From NCBI GenBank assembly GCA_937951935.1, contig CALGAM010000141.1, positions 1 through 10,985 of the forward strand: DNA of 10,985 nt, in the 5' to 3' direction. Under the pieces are notes generated by a model. It saw nothing but the letters and a program-made list of their open reading frames with translations, was not told where the DNA came from and did no database searches. Numbering within the stretch: position 1 is the stretch's first letter; each line of letters begins with the position of its first letter. Below are positions 1 to 5,639 of this stretch, in pieces. The DNA comes from an uncultured Micromonospora sp. Lineage in GTDB: Bacteria > Actinomycetota > Actinomycetes > Mycobacteriales > Micromonosporaceae. A program made the position numbers and the translations under genes.

Positions 1-46
1 CAGAAATCCCACCCGCGTCCACCCGCGGCCACCCCGACCGGGCGTC
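1..46. other. Partial intergenic stretch at window edge
   Basis: These 46 bases lie downstream of the lactonase stop. They contain short imperfect CACCCGCG-type direct repeats. I see no hairpin good enough to call a terminator and no gene start, so what follows the lactonase on its strand is outside the view. Confidence 0.5.
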
Positions 47-1105
47 TCACATGTCGAGACGGGTGCCGAGCACGCAGGTCGGACTCGGCAGCGCGACCCG
101 CGCCGTCACCGGCCCCGGCACCCCGCTCACCGGATCGATCGCGAACACCACCACCGCGTCGGCCCACTCCTCGGCCACACAGAGGTACCCGCCGAGCACC
201 GCGATGTGCCGGGGCCACGTCGCGGTGGTCGGCACCTCGGTGACGTACCGGGGCAGTACGTCGTCCAGGGTGAACACCGACACCGTCCCGACACCCCGGT
301 TCGCCACGTAGAGAAACCGTCCGTCCGGCGAGACCGTGATCTCCGACGGCTGGACCGGACCCGAACGGTGGCTGGCCGGCACCCGGCCCAGCGCGACCAG
401 GCCGTCGGGGTCGGCGTCGTCGCGCTCGTAGGCGAGCACCGACCCGTCAAGCTCACCGGCGACGAAGAACCGCCGGCCGTCCGGGTGCCGGGCCAGGTGG
501 CGAGGGCCGGCACCGGCCGGGGCCGCGGTACGACCCGCCGGGTGCAGCCGCCCGGACTCGTCCCGGTGGTAGCGGTAGATCGTGTCGGTGCCCAGGTCCA
601 CGGCGAAGAGCCCGTCGCCGTCCGGATCCGGCGAGACCATGTGCGCGTGCGCCCCCTCCTGCCGCGCCGTCACAGGACCCGAGCCCTCGTGCCGCACCAG
701 GTCGGTCCGCTCCCCCGGCGCGCCGGTGGCGGCGTCCAACGGGTGTACGGCGACGCTGCCGCTGCCGTAGTTCGCCACGTACAGGAACCGGCCCCCCGCG
801 TCGACCGCGAGGTGACACGGACTGTCGCCGCCGGTGGACCGGACGCCGAGCGCGGTGAGGCCGCCGTCGGGATGGACCGTCCAGGCGCTCACGGTGCCCT
901 CGGCGACCTCGTTGACCGCGTACAGCACGGGCAGCCGGGGATGCCGGGCCAGGAACGACGGCGACGGCGTCTCCGCCACCACCCCGCCAAGGTCGAGTCG
1001 GCCGGTCGCCGCGTCCCACCGGGCGGCGACGATCCCACGTCCCCGCCCCCGGCTGCCCGCCGTGTAGCAGCCGAGATGGATGATTCCGGTCGCGTCGTCG
1101 GACAT
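47..1105 (-). CDS. Lactonase family protein, seven-bladed beta-propeller (YbhE/Pgl-like)
   Basis: The 352-residue product has no signal peptide or membrane segment and is probably cytosolic. Repeated blade signatures are visible: SPCHLAVDAGGRFLYVANYG (95-114), AHAHMVSPD (152-160), GPRHLARHPDG (200-210), SEITVSPDGRFLYVANRG (254-271) and WPRHIAV (297-303). These are typical of the lactonase/6-phosphogluconolactonase propeller family, which opens sugar or organic-acid lactones. His153, His155, Arg202, Glu218 and Arg299 sit in the usual conserved positions, as far as I recall the family. I chose the ATG at 1105 because a GGAGGG ribosome site lies five bases upstream and the first blade begins at residue 8. 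A longer reading from a GTG at 1318 would add 71 residues of low-complexity sequence. The gene is divergent from lutABC. The substrate is unknown; 6-phosphogluconolactone is only one candidate. Confidence 0.9.
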   Translation of the reverse strand: MSDDATGIIHLGCYTAGSRGRGRGIVAARWDAATGRLDLGGVVAETPSPSFLARHPRLPVLYAVNEVAEGTVSAWTVHPDGGLTALGVRSTGGDSPCHLAVDAGGRFLYVANYGSGSVAVHPLDAATGAPGERTDLVRHEGSGPVTARQEGAHAHMVSPDPDGDGLFAVDLGTDTIYRYHRDESGRLHPAGRTAAPAGAGPRHLARHPDGRRFFVAGELDGSVLAYERDDADPDGLVALGRVPASHRSGPVQPSEITVSPDGRFLYVANRGVGTVSVFTLDDVLPRYVTEVPTTATWPRHIAVLGGYLCVAEEWADAVVVFAIDPVSGVPGPVTARVALPSPTCVLGTRLDM

Positions 1106-1145
1106 CCGCCCTCCGTCTCCTGGTCTCCGTCCGGGGACCGACAGG

Positions 1146-1193
1146 ATCCCGCCGTACGGACGATGAAACATCCCGCCGTACGGTCGATGAAAC
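1146..1193. repeat. Tandem 24-bp direct repeat upstream of the lactonase
   Basis: Two adjacent 24-bp units, 1146-1169 and 1170-1193, differ at a single base (A at 1160 against T at 1184). Each begins ATCCCGCCGTACGG, ends CGATGAAAC, and contains the 8-bp palindrome CCGTACGG. They lie 41-88 bp upstream of the lactonase ATG. Two near-identical units in phase suggest repeated binding of a regulator, but a simple tandem duplication cannot be excluded. Confidence 0.85.
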
Positions 1194-1231
1194 CAGAAAC
1201 GGGCGTCCGGGACGGGCCGGTCGCCGGTGGC

Positions 1232-1248
1232 GTCGCACGGCGTGCGAC
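1232..1248. promoter_or_regulatory. Perfect 17-bp palindrome, candidate operator
   Basis: The sequence reads GTCGCACG, one central G, then CGTGCGAC: two perfect 8-bp arms. It ends two bases before the proposed -35 element of the lut promoter (1250-1255) and lies between divergent genes, which is a typical operator position. A perfect dimeric site here suggests control of lutABC, and perhaps of the lactonase, by a homodimeric regulator. The sequence does not let me name the regulator family. Confidence 0.6.
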
Positions 1249-1249
1249 C

Positions 1250-1277
1250 TTGCCCCCGCCCCGTGGGCCGATAGGAT
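1250..1277 (+). promoter_or_regulatory. Candidate sigma-70-type promoter for lutABC
   Basis: TTGCCC at 1250-1255 and TAGGAT at 1272-1277 are separated by 16 bp and fit -35 (TTGACA-like) and -10 (TAnnnT) elements. Transcription would start near 1284-1286, beside an ATG at 1286. This is a pattern match only, but the hexamers are among the few AT-containing words here and sit directly beside the palindrome. Confidence 0.4.
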
Positions 1278-1285
1278 CCCCGACC

Positions 1286-1345
1286 ATGACCGGGCTGCCT
1301 CCACCGGCGCACCCCCACGTCACCGGGGGCGCGGAGTGCGCGTAG
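1286..1345 (+). CDS. Possible 19-codon leader ORF overlapping lutA start
   Basis: An ATG at 1286 opens a 19-residue frame (starting MTGLPPPAHP and ending AECA) that stops with TAG at 1343-1345, ten bases inside lutA. The ATG coincides with the predicted transcription start, so it could be translated from a leaderless mRNA. lutA itself has only a poor ribosome site, so termination here could help reinitiation at the lutA GTG. The ORF is short and may be chance. The peptide resembles nothing I recognise. Confidence 0.25.
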   Translation: MTGLPPPAHPHVTGGAECA

Positions 1346-2082
1346 CCCTCTTCGTCACCTGCGTGAACGATTTGATGTTCCCGGCCACCGGCCGGGCCGT
1401 CGTACGGGTGCTGGAGCGCCTCGGCCACACCGTGGAGTTCCCGGCGGCGCAGGGCTGCTGCGGGCAGATGCACGCCAACAGCGGCTACCGCGCCGAGGCG
1501 TTGCCGCTGGTCCGCAACTTCGTCGAGACCTTCGCCGGGTACGAGGCGGTGGTCGCCCCGTCCGGCTCCTGCGTGGCCATGGTCCGCGAGGCGTACCCGC
1601 GGCTGGCGGCCGGGGACCCCGACCTCGCGGCGGCCGTGAACGAGGTCGTGCCGCGGGTTCACGAACTGTCCGAACTGCTGGTCGACGTGCTGGGGGTGAC
1701 CGACGTGGGGGCCTCGTTCCCGCACCGGGTCACCTACCACCCCACCTGCCACGGGCTGCGGACGCTCCGGCTGGGCGACCGGCCGCTGCGGCTGCTCCGC
1801 GCGGTGCGCGGGCTCGACCTGGTCGACCTGCCGGGTGCCGAGGAGTGCTGCGGCTTCGGCGGCACCTTCGCGGTGAAGAACGCCGACGTGTCGTCCGCGA
1901 TGCTCGCCGACAAGTGCGCGGCGATCCGCGACACCGGCGCCGCGTACGTCGCGGCGGCGGACAACTCCTGCCTGGCGCACATCGGGGGTGGCCTGTCCCG
2001 CCAGGCCCGCCTCGGCTCCGGCGCCCCGGTGCGGGCCGTGCACTACGCGGAGATCCTCGCCGGCCCCGAGGTGCACCCGTGA
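1336..2082 (+). CDS. lutA: L-lactate utilization protein LutA (CCG-domain Fe-S oxidoreductase subunit)
   Basis: The 248-residue product is a subunit of the LutABC complex, which oxidises L-lactate to pyruvate. Two cysteine-rich CCG domains are visible: AQGCCGQMHANSGYR (38-52) with Cys79, and YHPTCHGLR (134-142) followed by EECCGFGGTFAVK (169-181) and DNSCLAHIGGG (209-219). These domains bind Fe-S clusters in the LutA/GlpC/HdrB superfamily, and the length matches LutA. The GTG start gives the family-typical opening MRVALFVTCVNDLMFP. Its ribosome site is weak, with GGAG touching the start codon. The stop overlaps the lutB start, so the genes are translationally coupled. YkgE-like paralogues share these motifs, but the lutB and lutC neighbours settle the assignment. 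Confidence 0.93.
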   Translation: MRVALFVTCVNDLMFPATGRAVVRVLERLGHTVEFPAAQGCCGQMHANSGYRAEALPLVRNFVETFAGYEAVVAPSGSCVAMVREAYPRLAAGDPDLAAAVNEVVPRVHELSELLVDVLGVTDVGASFPHRVTYHPTCHGLRTLRLGDRPLRLLRAVRGLDLVDLPGAEECCGFGGTFAVKNADVSSAMLADKCAAIRDTGAAYVAAADNSCLAHIGGGLSRQARLGSGAPVRAVHYAEILAGPEVHP

Positions 2083-3605
2083 GCGGCGGCGCACCGGGCG
2101 GCACGGGTGCGCAGCGCCGGCGCGGCGACCGTCGCGGCCACGGGAACATCGTGGCGCCGCTGCCCTTCCCGGCGGCGGCCCGACGCGAACTCGGCAACCC
2201 GCAGCTACGGGCCAACCTGCGCCGCGCCACCCACACCATCCGGGACAGGCGGGCGCGGGTGGTCGGCGAGACCCCGGACTGGGCGCACCTGCGCGCCGCC
2301 GGTGCGGCGATCAAGGACGACGTCCTCGCCCGCCTGCCGGAGCTGCTGGAGCAGTTCGAGGCCGCCGCCACCGCCGCCGGGGCCACCGTGCACTGGGCCC
2401 GGGACGCCGCCGAGGCCCGCGCCCTGGTCACCGACCTGGTACGCGGCACCGGCAGCGCGGAGGTCGTCAAGGTCAAGTCGATGGCCACCCAGGAGATCGG
2501 GCTCAACGAGGCGCTGGCCGAGGCGGGGATCACGGTGGTCGAGACCGACCTCGCCGAACTGATCGTGCAGCTCGCCGACGACACCCCCTCGCACATCCTG
2601 GTGCCGGCGATCCACTACAACCGACGACAGATCCGGGAGATCTTCGCCGACCGGATGCCCGGGGTCGACCTCGACGCGCTCACCGACGAGCCGGCCGCAC
2701 TCGCCGAGGCGGCCCGCCGGTACCTGCGGGACAGGTTCCTCAACGCGAGGGTGGCGATCTCGGGCGCCAACTTCGCGGTCGCCGAGACCGGCACCCTCGT
2801 CGTCGTCGAGTCCGAGGGCAACGGCCGGATGTGCCTCACCCTTCCGGAGACCCTGATCTCGGTGGTCGGGGTGGAGAAGCTGCTGCCGACCTTCCGCGAC
2901 CTGGAGGTCTTCCTGCAGCTGCTGCCCCGCTCCGCGACCGGCGAACGGATGAACCCGTACACGTCGATGTGGACCGGGGTCACCCCCGGGGACGGACCAC
3001 GGGCCCTGCACGTCGTGCTGCTGGACAACGGGCGTACCGACACCCTCGCCGACCCGGTCGGCCGCCAGGCGCTGCGCTGCATCCGCTGCTCGGCCTGCCT
3101 GAACGTCTGCCCGGTCTACGAGCGGGTCGGCGGGCACGCGTACGGCTCGGTGTATCCGGGTCCGATCGGGGCGATCCTGTCGCCGCAGCTCACCGGCCTG
3201 GACGCCGGGGCCAACCGGAGCCTGCCGTACGCCTCGACGCTCTGCGGCGCCTGCTTCGACGTCTGCCCGGTCCGCATCGACATCCCGCAGGTGCTGGTTC
3301 ACCTGCGCCAGCGCGACGTGGATGCCCGTCGCGGACAGCCGTCGCCGGAGCGGATGGCGATGCGGGCGCTGTCGTGGGTGATGCGGGACCGCCGCCGGTA
3401 CGCGGCGGCGCTGCGGGCCGCGCGGCGCGGCGCCGCCCCGCTCCGGCTGCTCACCGCAGGAGGCGAGGTACGCCGACTGCCGTGGCCGCTGTCGGCCTGG
3501 ACGTCGAGCCGCGACGCGCCGCTGCCAGCCGCCCGGACCTTCCGCGACTGGTGGGCGGAGCGAACCGCACACGGCGGGCGGGAGGACGGCCGTGACCAGG
3601 GCTGA
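2079..3605 (+). CDS. lutB: L-lactate utilization protein LutB (LUD domain plus ferredoxin-type 4Fe-4S domain)
   Basis: The 508-residue product is the iron-sulfur core of the LutABC complex. An N-terminal LUD-type domain spans about residues 60-315, with VAISGANFAVAETGTLV at 225-241. Two ferredoxin-like motifs follow: CIRCSACLNVCP (Cys334, 337, 340, 344) and LCGACFDVCP (Cys389, 392, 396). Together they fit clusters carrying electrons from lactate oxidation. The GTG start at 2079 overlaps the lutA stop as GTGA and has GAGGTG five bases upstream. This adds a short Gly/Arg-rich leader (about 1-24) before the family-like sequence APLPFP, slightly longer than usual. A later start at the GTG before APLPFP (2151) is possible. 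The C-terminal tail is Arg- and Ala-rich. Confidence 0.93.
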   Translation: MSGGAPGGTGAQRRRGDRRGHGNIVAPLPFPAAARRELGNPQLRANLRRATHTIRDRRARVVGETPDWAHLRAAGAAIKDDVLARLPELLEQFEAAATAAGATVHWARDAAEARALVTDLVRGTGSAEVVKVKSMATQEIGLNEALAEAGITVVETDLAELIVQLADDTPSHILVPAIHYNRRQIREIFADRMPGVDLDALTDEPAALAEAARRYLRDRFLNARVAISGANFAVAETGTLVVVESEGNGRMCLTLPETLISVVGVEKLLPTFRDLEVFLQLLPRSATGERMNPYTSMWTGVTPGDGPRALHVVLLDNGRTDTLADPVGRQALRCIRCSACLNVCPVYERVGGHAYGSVYPGPIGAILSPQLTGLDAGANRSLPYASTLCGACFDVCPVRIDIPQVLVHLRQRDVDARRGQPSPERMAMRALSWVMRDRRRYAAALRAARRGAAPLRLLTAGGEVRRLPWPLSAWTSSRDAPLPAARTFRDWWAERTAHGGREDGRDQG

Positions 3606-4245
3606 CGAGGCACGGGGCTCCGCCCGGGAGGAGATCCTGGCCCGGATCCGGGCCGCCCGGCCCACCACCTCCGTGGCGGTTCCGCGGCGCTACCGCACCG
3701 CCCCGGCCGTCGCCGGCGCGGCGGACGCGGACCTGCTCGACCTGCTGGTCGACCGGCTCGTCGACTACCGTGCCACGGTCCGGCGCTGCGCGCCGGTCGA
3801 CCTCGCCGAGGCGCTGGCCGGCCTACTGGGGGCGGTCCCCACCGTCGTGGTGCCGGCCGGAGCACCGGAGCACTGGCTGTCGGCGTACCCGGGCCGGATC
3901 CGGCGGGACGGCGACCCGGTGCCGCTGACCGTGGCCGACCTCGACGAGCCGGGGTTGGCGGTGGTGACCGGCTGTGCGGTCGCGGTCGCCCAGACCGGGA
4001 CACTCGTCCTCGACGGCGGGCCCGAGCAGGGCCGGCGGCTGCTGAGCCTGGTTCCCGACCACCATCTGTGCGTGGTCCGGGCCGACCAGGTGGTCGCCGG
4101 GGTGCCGGAGGGCCTCGCCCGGCTCGCCGACCCGACCCGGCCGATCACCATGATCTCGGGGCCCTCGGCGACCAGCGACATCGAGCTGAACCGGGTCGAG
4201 GGCGTGCACGGGCCGCGCCGGTTGGACGTCCTGCTGGTCGGCTGA
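3592..4245 (+). CDS. lutC: L-lactate utilization protein LutC (LUD domain)
   Basis: The 217-residue product is the third LutABC subunit and consists mainly of one LUD domain. It opens with the typical helix SAREEILARIRAA (10-22). Family-typical motifs follow: QTGTLVLDGG (134-143), SLVPDHHLCVV (152-162) and ISGPSATSDIELNRVEGVHG (188-207). No cysteine cluster is present, as expected for LutC. The GTG start has a strong GGAGG site six bases upstream, inside lutB, and the gene overlaps lutB by 14 bases. All three lut genes therefore appear to be one translationally coupled operon. A hairpin terminator follows four bases after the stop. Confidence 0.93.
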   Translation: MTRADEARGSAREEILARIRAARPTTSVAVPRRYRTAPAVAGAADADLLDLLVDRLVDYRATVRRCAPVDLAEALAGLLGAVPTVVVPAGAPEHWLSAYPGRIRRDGDPVPLTVADLDEPGLAVVTGCAVAVAQTGTLVLDGGPEQGRRLLSLVPDHHLCVVRADQVVAGVPEGLARLADPTRPITMISGPSATSDIELNRVEGVHGPRRLDVLLVG

Positions 4246-4248
4246 GGG

Positions 4249-4271
4249 TCGCCGGGGCGCGGCCCCGGCGA
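4249..4271. terminator. Hairpin between convergent lutC and cvnD, probable bidirectional terminator
   Basis: TCGCCGGGGC (4249-4258) pairs perfectly with GCCCCGGCGA (4262-4271) around a three-base loop. The 10-bp GC stem fills most of the 33-bp gap between two convergent genes. There is no T-run on either side, which is common for actinobacterial hairpin terminators. It could serve both operons, whose stops lie 4 bases (lutC) and 8 bases (cvnD) away. Confidence 0.7.
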
Positions 4272-4278
4272 GATCGCC

Positions 4279-4863
4279 TCAGCTCGCCGGCACCGGGTGG
4301 CCCTGGCGCTGGGCGACGTGCTCGACCAGCGCGATCAGCACCGCCTTGCCGGACTGCCGGCTCCGGGCGTCGCAGAGCAGCACCGGCACGTCCGGGTCCA
4401 GGTCCAGCGCGTTGCGTACCGCCTCGGTGCTGTACCGACGGGCGCCGTCGAAGCAGTTCACCCCGACGACGAACGGGATCCCCCGACGCTCGAAGTAGTC
4501 CACCGACGGGAAACAGTCGGCGAGCCGGCGGGTGTCGGCGAGCACCACCGCGCCGAGCGCCCCGTACGCCAACTCGTCCCAGAGGAACCAGAACCGGTCC
4601 TGTCCCGGGGTGCCGAAGAGGTAGACCTGGAGATCCTCGTTGATGGTGATCCGGCCGAAGTCCATCGCCACCGTGGTCGTCTGTTTGGCCTCCACACCGG
4701 ACAGGTCGTCGGTGTCGATCCCGGCGACGGTCAGCACCTCCTCGGTCTGCAGGGGCCGGATCTCGCTGACGGCACCGACGAAGGTCGTCTTGCCGACCCC
4801 GAAGCCGCCCGCGATGAGGATCTTCAGCGCGACCGGGATCCGGTCAGAGCGCCCGGAGTCCAT
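4279..4863 (-). CDS. cvnD: Conservon GTPase CvnD (small Ras-like ATP/GTP-binding protein)
   Basis: The 194-residue product is the GTPase of an actinobacterial conservon. The P-loop is GGFGVGKTT (19-27), the switch region contains TTTVAMDFG (62-70), the G3-like motif is FGTPGQDRFWFLWDEL (83-98), and the G4-like motif is VNCFDG (135-140). Replacement of the classical NKxD by NCFD and of DxxG by TPGQ is usual for this family and not a defect. No lipid-anchor motif is visible. In conservons it works with the roadblock protein CvnB and the membrane sensor CvnA. It overlaps cvnC by 20 bases, with an AAGG-type ribosome site nine bases before the ATG. It is the last gene of the unit; no cytochrome P450 follows, unlike some conservons. 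Confidence 0.94.
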   Translation of the reverse strand: MDSGRSDRIPVALKILIAGGFGVGKTTFVGAVSEIRPLQTEEVLTVAGIDTDDLSGVEAKQTTTVAMDFGRITINEDLQVYLFGTPGQDRFWFLWDELAYGALGAVVLADTRRLADCFPSVDYFERRGIPFVVGVNCFDGARRYSTEAVRNALDLDPDVPVLLCDARSRQSGKAVLIALVEHVAQRQGHPVPAS

Positions 4864-5227
4864 TGACCACCGCCTTGAGAATGTCGTCGTCTGGGAACTG
4901 GCGTGAGGCGGGCGGTTCGTACATCGAGATCCGCCCGGTGGCGAGCAGGTCGCCGAGCAGGACGCGTACCACGCCGACGGGGAGGTCCAGGTCGGCGGCG
5001 AGGTCGGCCACCGCCACCGGTCGCTGCGCCGCCGCGATGATGGCCCGGTGCTCCGGCTGTGCGGGCTCCGGTCCCTCCTCGGGTGGGCCGGCCACCACGA
5101 ACGCCATCAGGTCGAACCTGCCGGACGCCGGCTGGACCCGGCCGCCCGTCACCGCGTACGGCCGGACGATCGGCCCGGCGTCGTCGTCCAGCCACTCGTG
5201 GTGGGCGCCGGGCGGTTCAGGCCGCAT
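4844..5227 (-). CDS. cvnC: Conservon protein CvnC (DUF742)
   Basis: The 127-residue DUF742 protein carries the hallmark IVRPYAVTGGR (20-30). Its C-terminal half (about 57-108), with HRAIIAAAQRPVAVADLAADL and a following helix and basic turn, looks like a winged-helix fold. DUF742 proteins are encoded between the roadblock and GTPase genes in conservons; their exact activity is not established. The ATG start overlaps the cvnB end by 11 bases and has no ribosome site of its own, so translation probably depends on coupling to cvnB. The length is normal for the family. Confidence 0.93.
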   Translation of the reverse strand: MRPEPPGAHHEWLDDDAGPIVRPYAVTGGRVQPASGRFDLMAFVVAGPPEEGPEPAQPEHRAIIAAAQRPVAVADLAADLDLPVGVVRVLLGDLLATGRISMYEPPASRQFPDDDILKAVVNGLRAL

Positions 5228-5639
5228 CGGAGGGCGCCCCGGGCGACCGGGACGGGGCGCTCAGGTTCTGGCCCACCCGGGTCACCAGCATGGCCATCTC
5301 GTAGGCGACCACACCGATGTCGGCCGAGGCGTCGGCCAACACGGCCAGACAGGCTCCCTGGCCCGCGGCGGAGACGAAGAGGAACGCCTCCTCCATCTCG
5401 ACCACCGTCTGCCGTACCGGGCCTGCCCGGAAGTGTCGGCTCGCGCCCTTGGCCAGGCTCTGGAAGCCGGACGCCATCGCGGCCATGTGCTCGGCGTCCT
5501 CCCGATCCAGTCCCCGGGACGCGGCCATCAGCAGCCCGTCCGCGGAGAGGACCACGGCCTGCCGCGCGGGCGGTACCCGCTCCACGAGATCATCGAGCAG
5601 CCAGCTGAGATCCGTACCCGGCCTCGTCGTCTGCACCAC
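5217..5639 (-). CDS. cvnB: Conservon roadblock/LC7 protein CvnB
   Basis: The 140-residue product is one roadblock/LC7 domain: LSWLLDDLVERVPPARQAVVLSADG (11-35), then HMAAMASGFQSLAKG (51-65), VEMEEAFLFVSAAGQGACLAVLAD (80-103) and a final helix YEMAMLVTRVGQNL (113-126). Proteins of this group bind Ras-like GTPases and may act as activating partners, here of CvnD. Translation starts at one of two consecutive GTG codons directly after the cvnA stop (TGAGTGGTG on the minus strand). An AAAGGA site lies seven bases before the first GTG. A short Ser/Pro-rich tail follows the domain. Confidence 0.94.
   Translation of the reverse strand: MVQTTRPGTDLSWLLDDLVERVPPARQAVVLSADGLLMAASRGLDREDAEHMAAMASGFQSLAKGASRHFRAGPVRQTVVEMEEAFLFVSAAGQGACLAVLADASADIGVVAYEMAMLVTRVGQNLSAPSRSPGAPSDAA

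Larger units (their letters stand above)
1106..1335. promoter_or_regulatory. Divergent control region between lactonase and lutABC
   Basis: This 230-bp spacer separates two genes transcribed away from each other. It holds the lactonase ribosome site (GGAGGG, about 1110-1115 on the minus strand), a tandem 24-bp repeat, a perfect palindrome and a candidate lut promoter, each listed separately. I could not find a convincing -10 hexamer for the lactonase on the minus strand. No regulator gene of the usual lut type (GntR family) lies next to it, so any regulator is encoded elsewhere. Confidence 0.7.

Noticed and set aside
1122..1139. Small hairpin (GGTCTCC, GTCC, GGGGACC) in the lactonase leader as a riboswitch or attenuator
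   Set aside because: In the lactonase mRNA orientation the stem has a mismatch and only six pairs, with no alternative fold visible.
1106..1318. N-terminal extension of the lactonase to a GTG at 1318, giving 423 residues
   Set aside because: The extra 71 residues are low complexity and run through the tandem repeat, the palindrome and the opposite promoter. The ATG at 1105 has a strong ribosome site and the propeller begins right after it.
206..1345. Long open frame on the plus strand opposite the lactonase
   Set aside because: Arg/Gly/Val-rich translation without motifs, fully opposite a recognisable propeller gene. It is a by-product of very high GC.
889..2094. Long open frame on the minus strand opposite lutA
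   Set aside because: No family features. lutA on the other strand has complete CCG motifs and operon context.
2205..3668. 487-codon open frame opposite lutB
   Set aside because: Composition typical of an antisense frame in GC-rich DNA. lutB accounts for the region.
4279..4863. CvnD as a defective GTPase because it lacks NKxD and DxxG
   Set aside because: NCFD and TPGQ in these positions are usual for conservon GTPases, so this is normal for the family.
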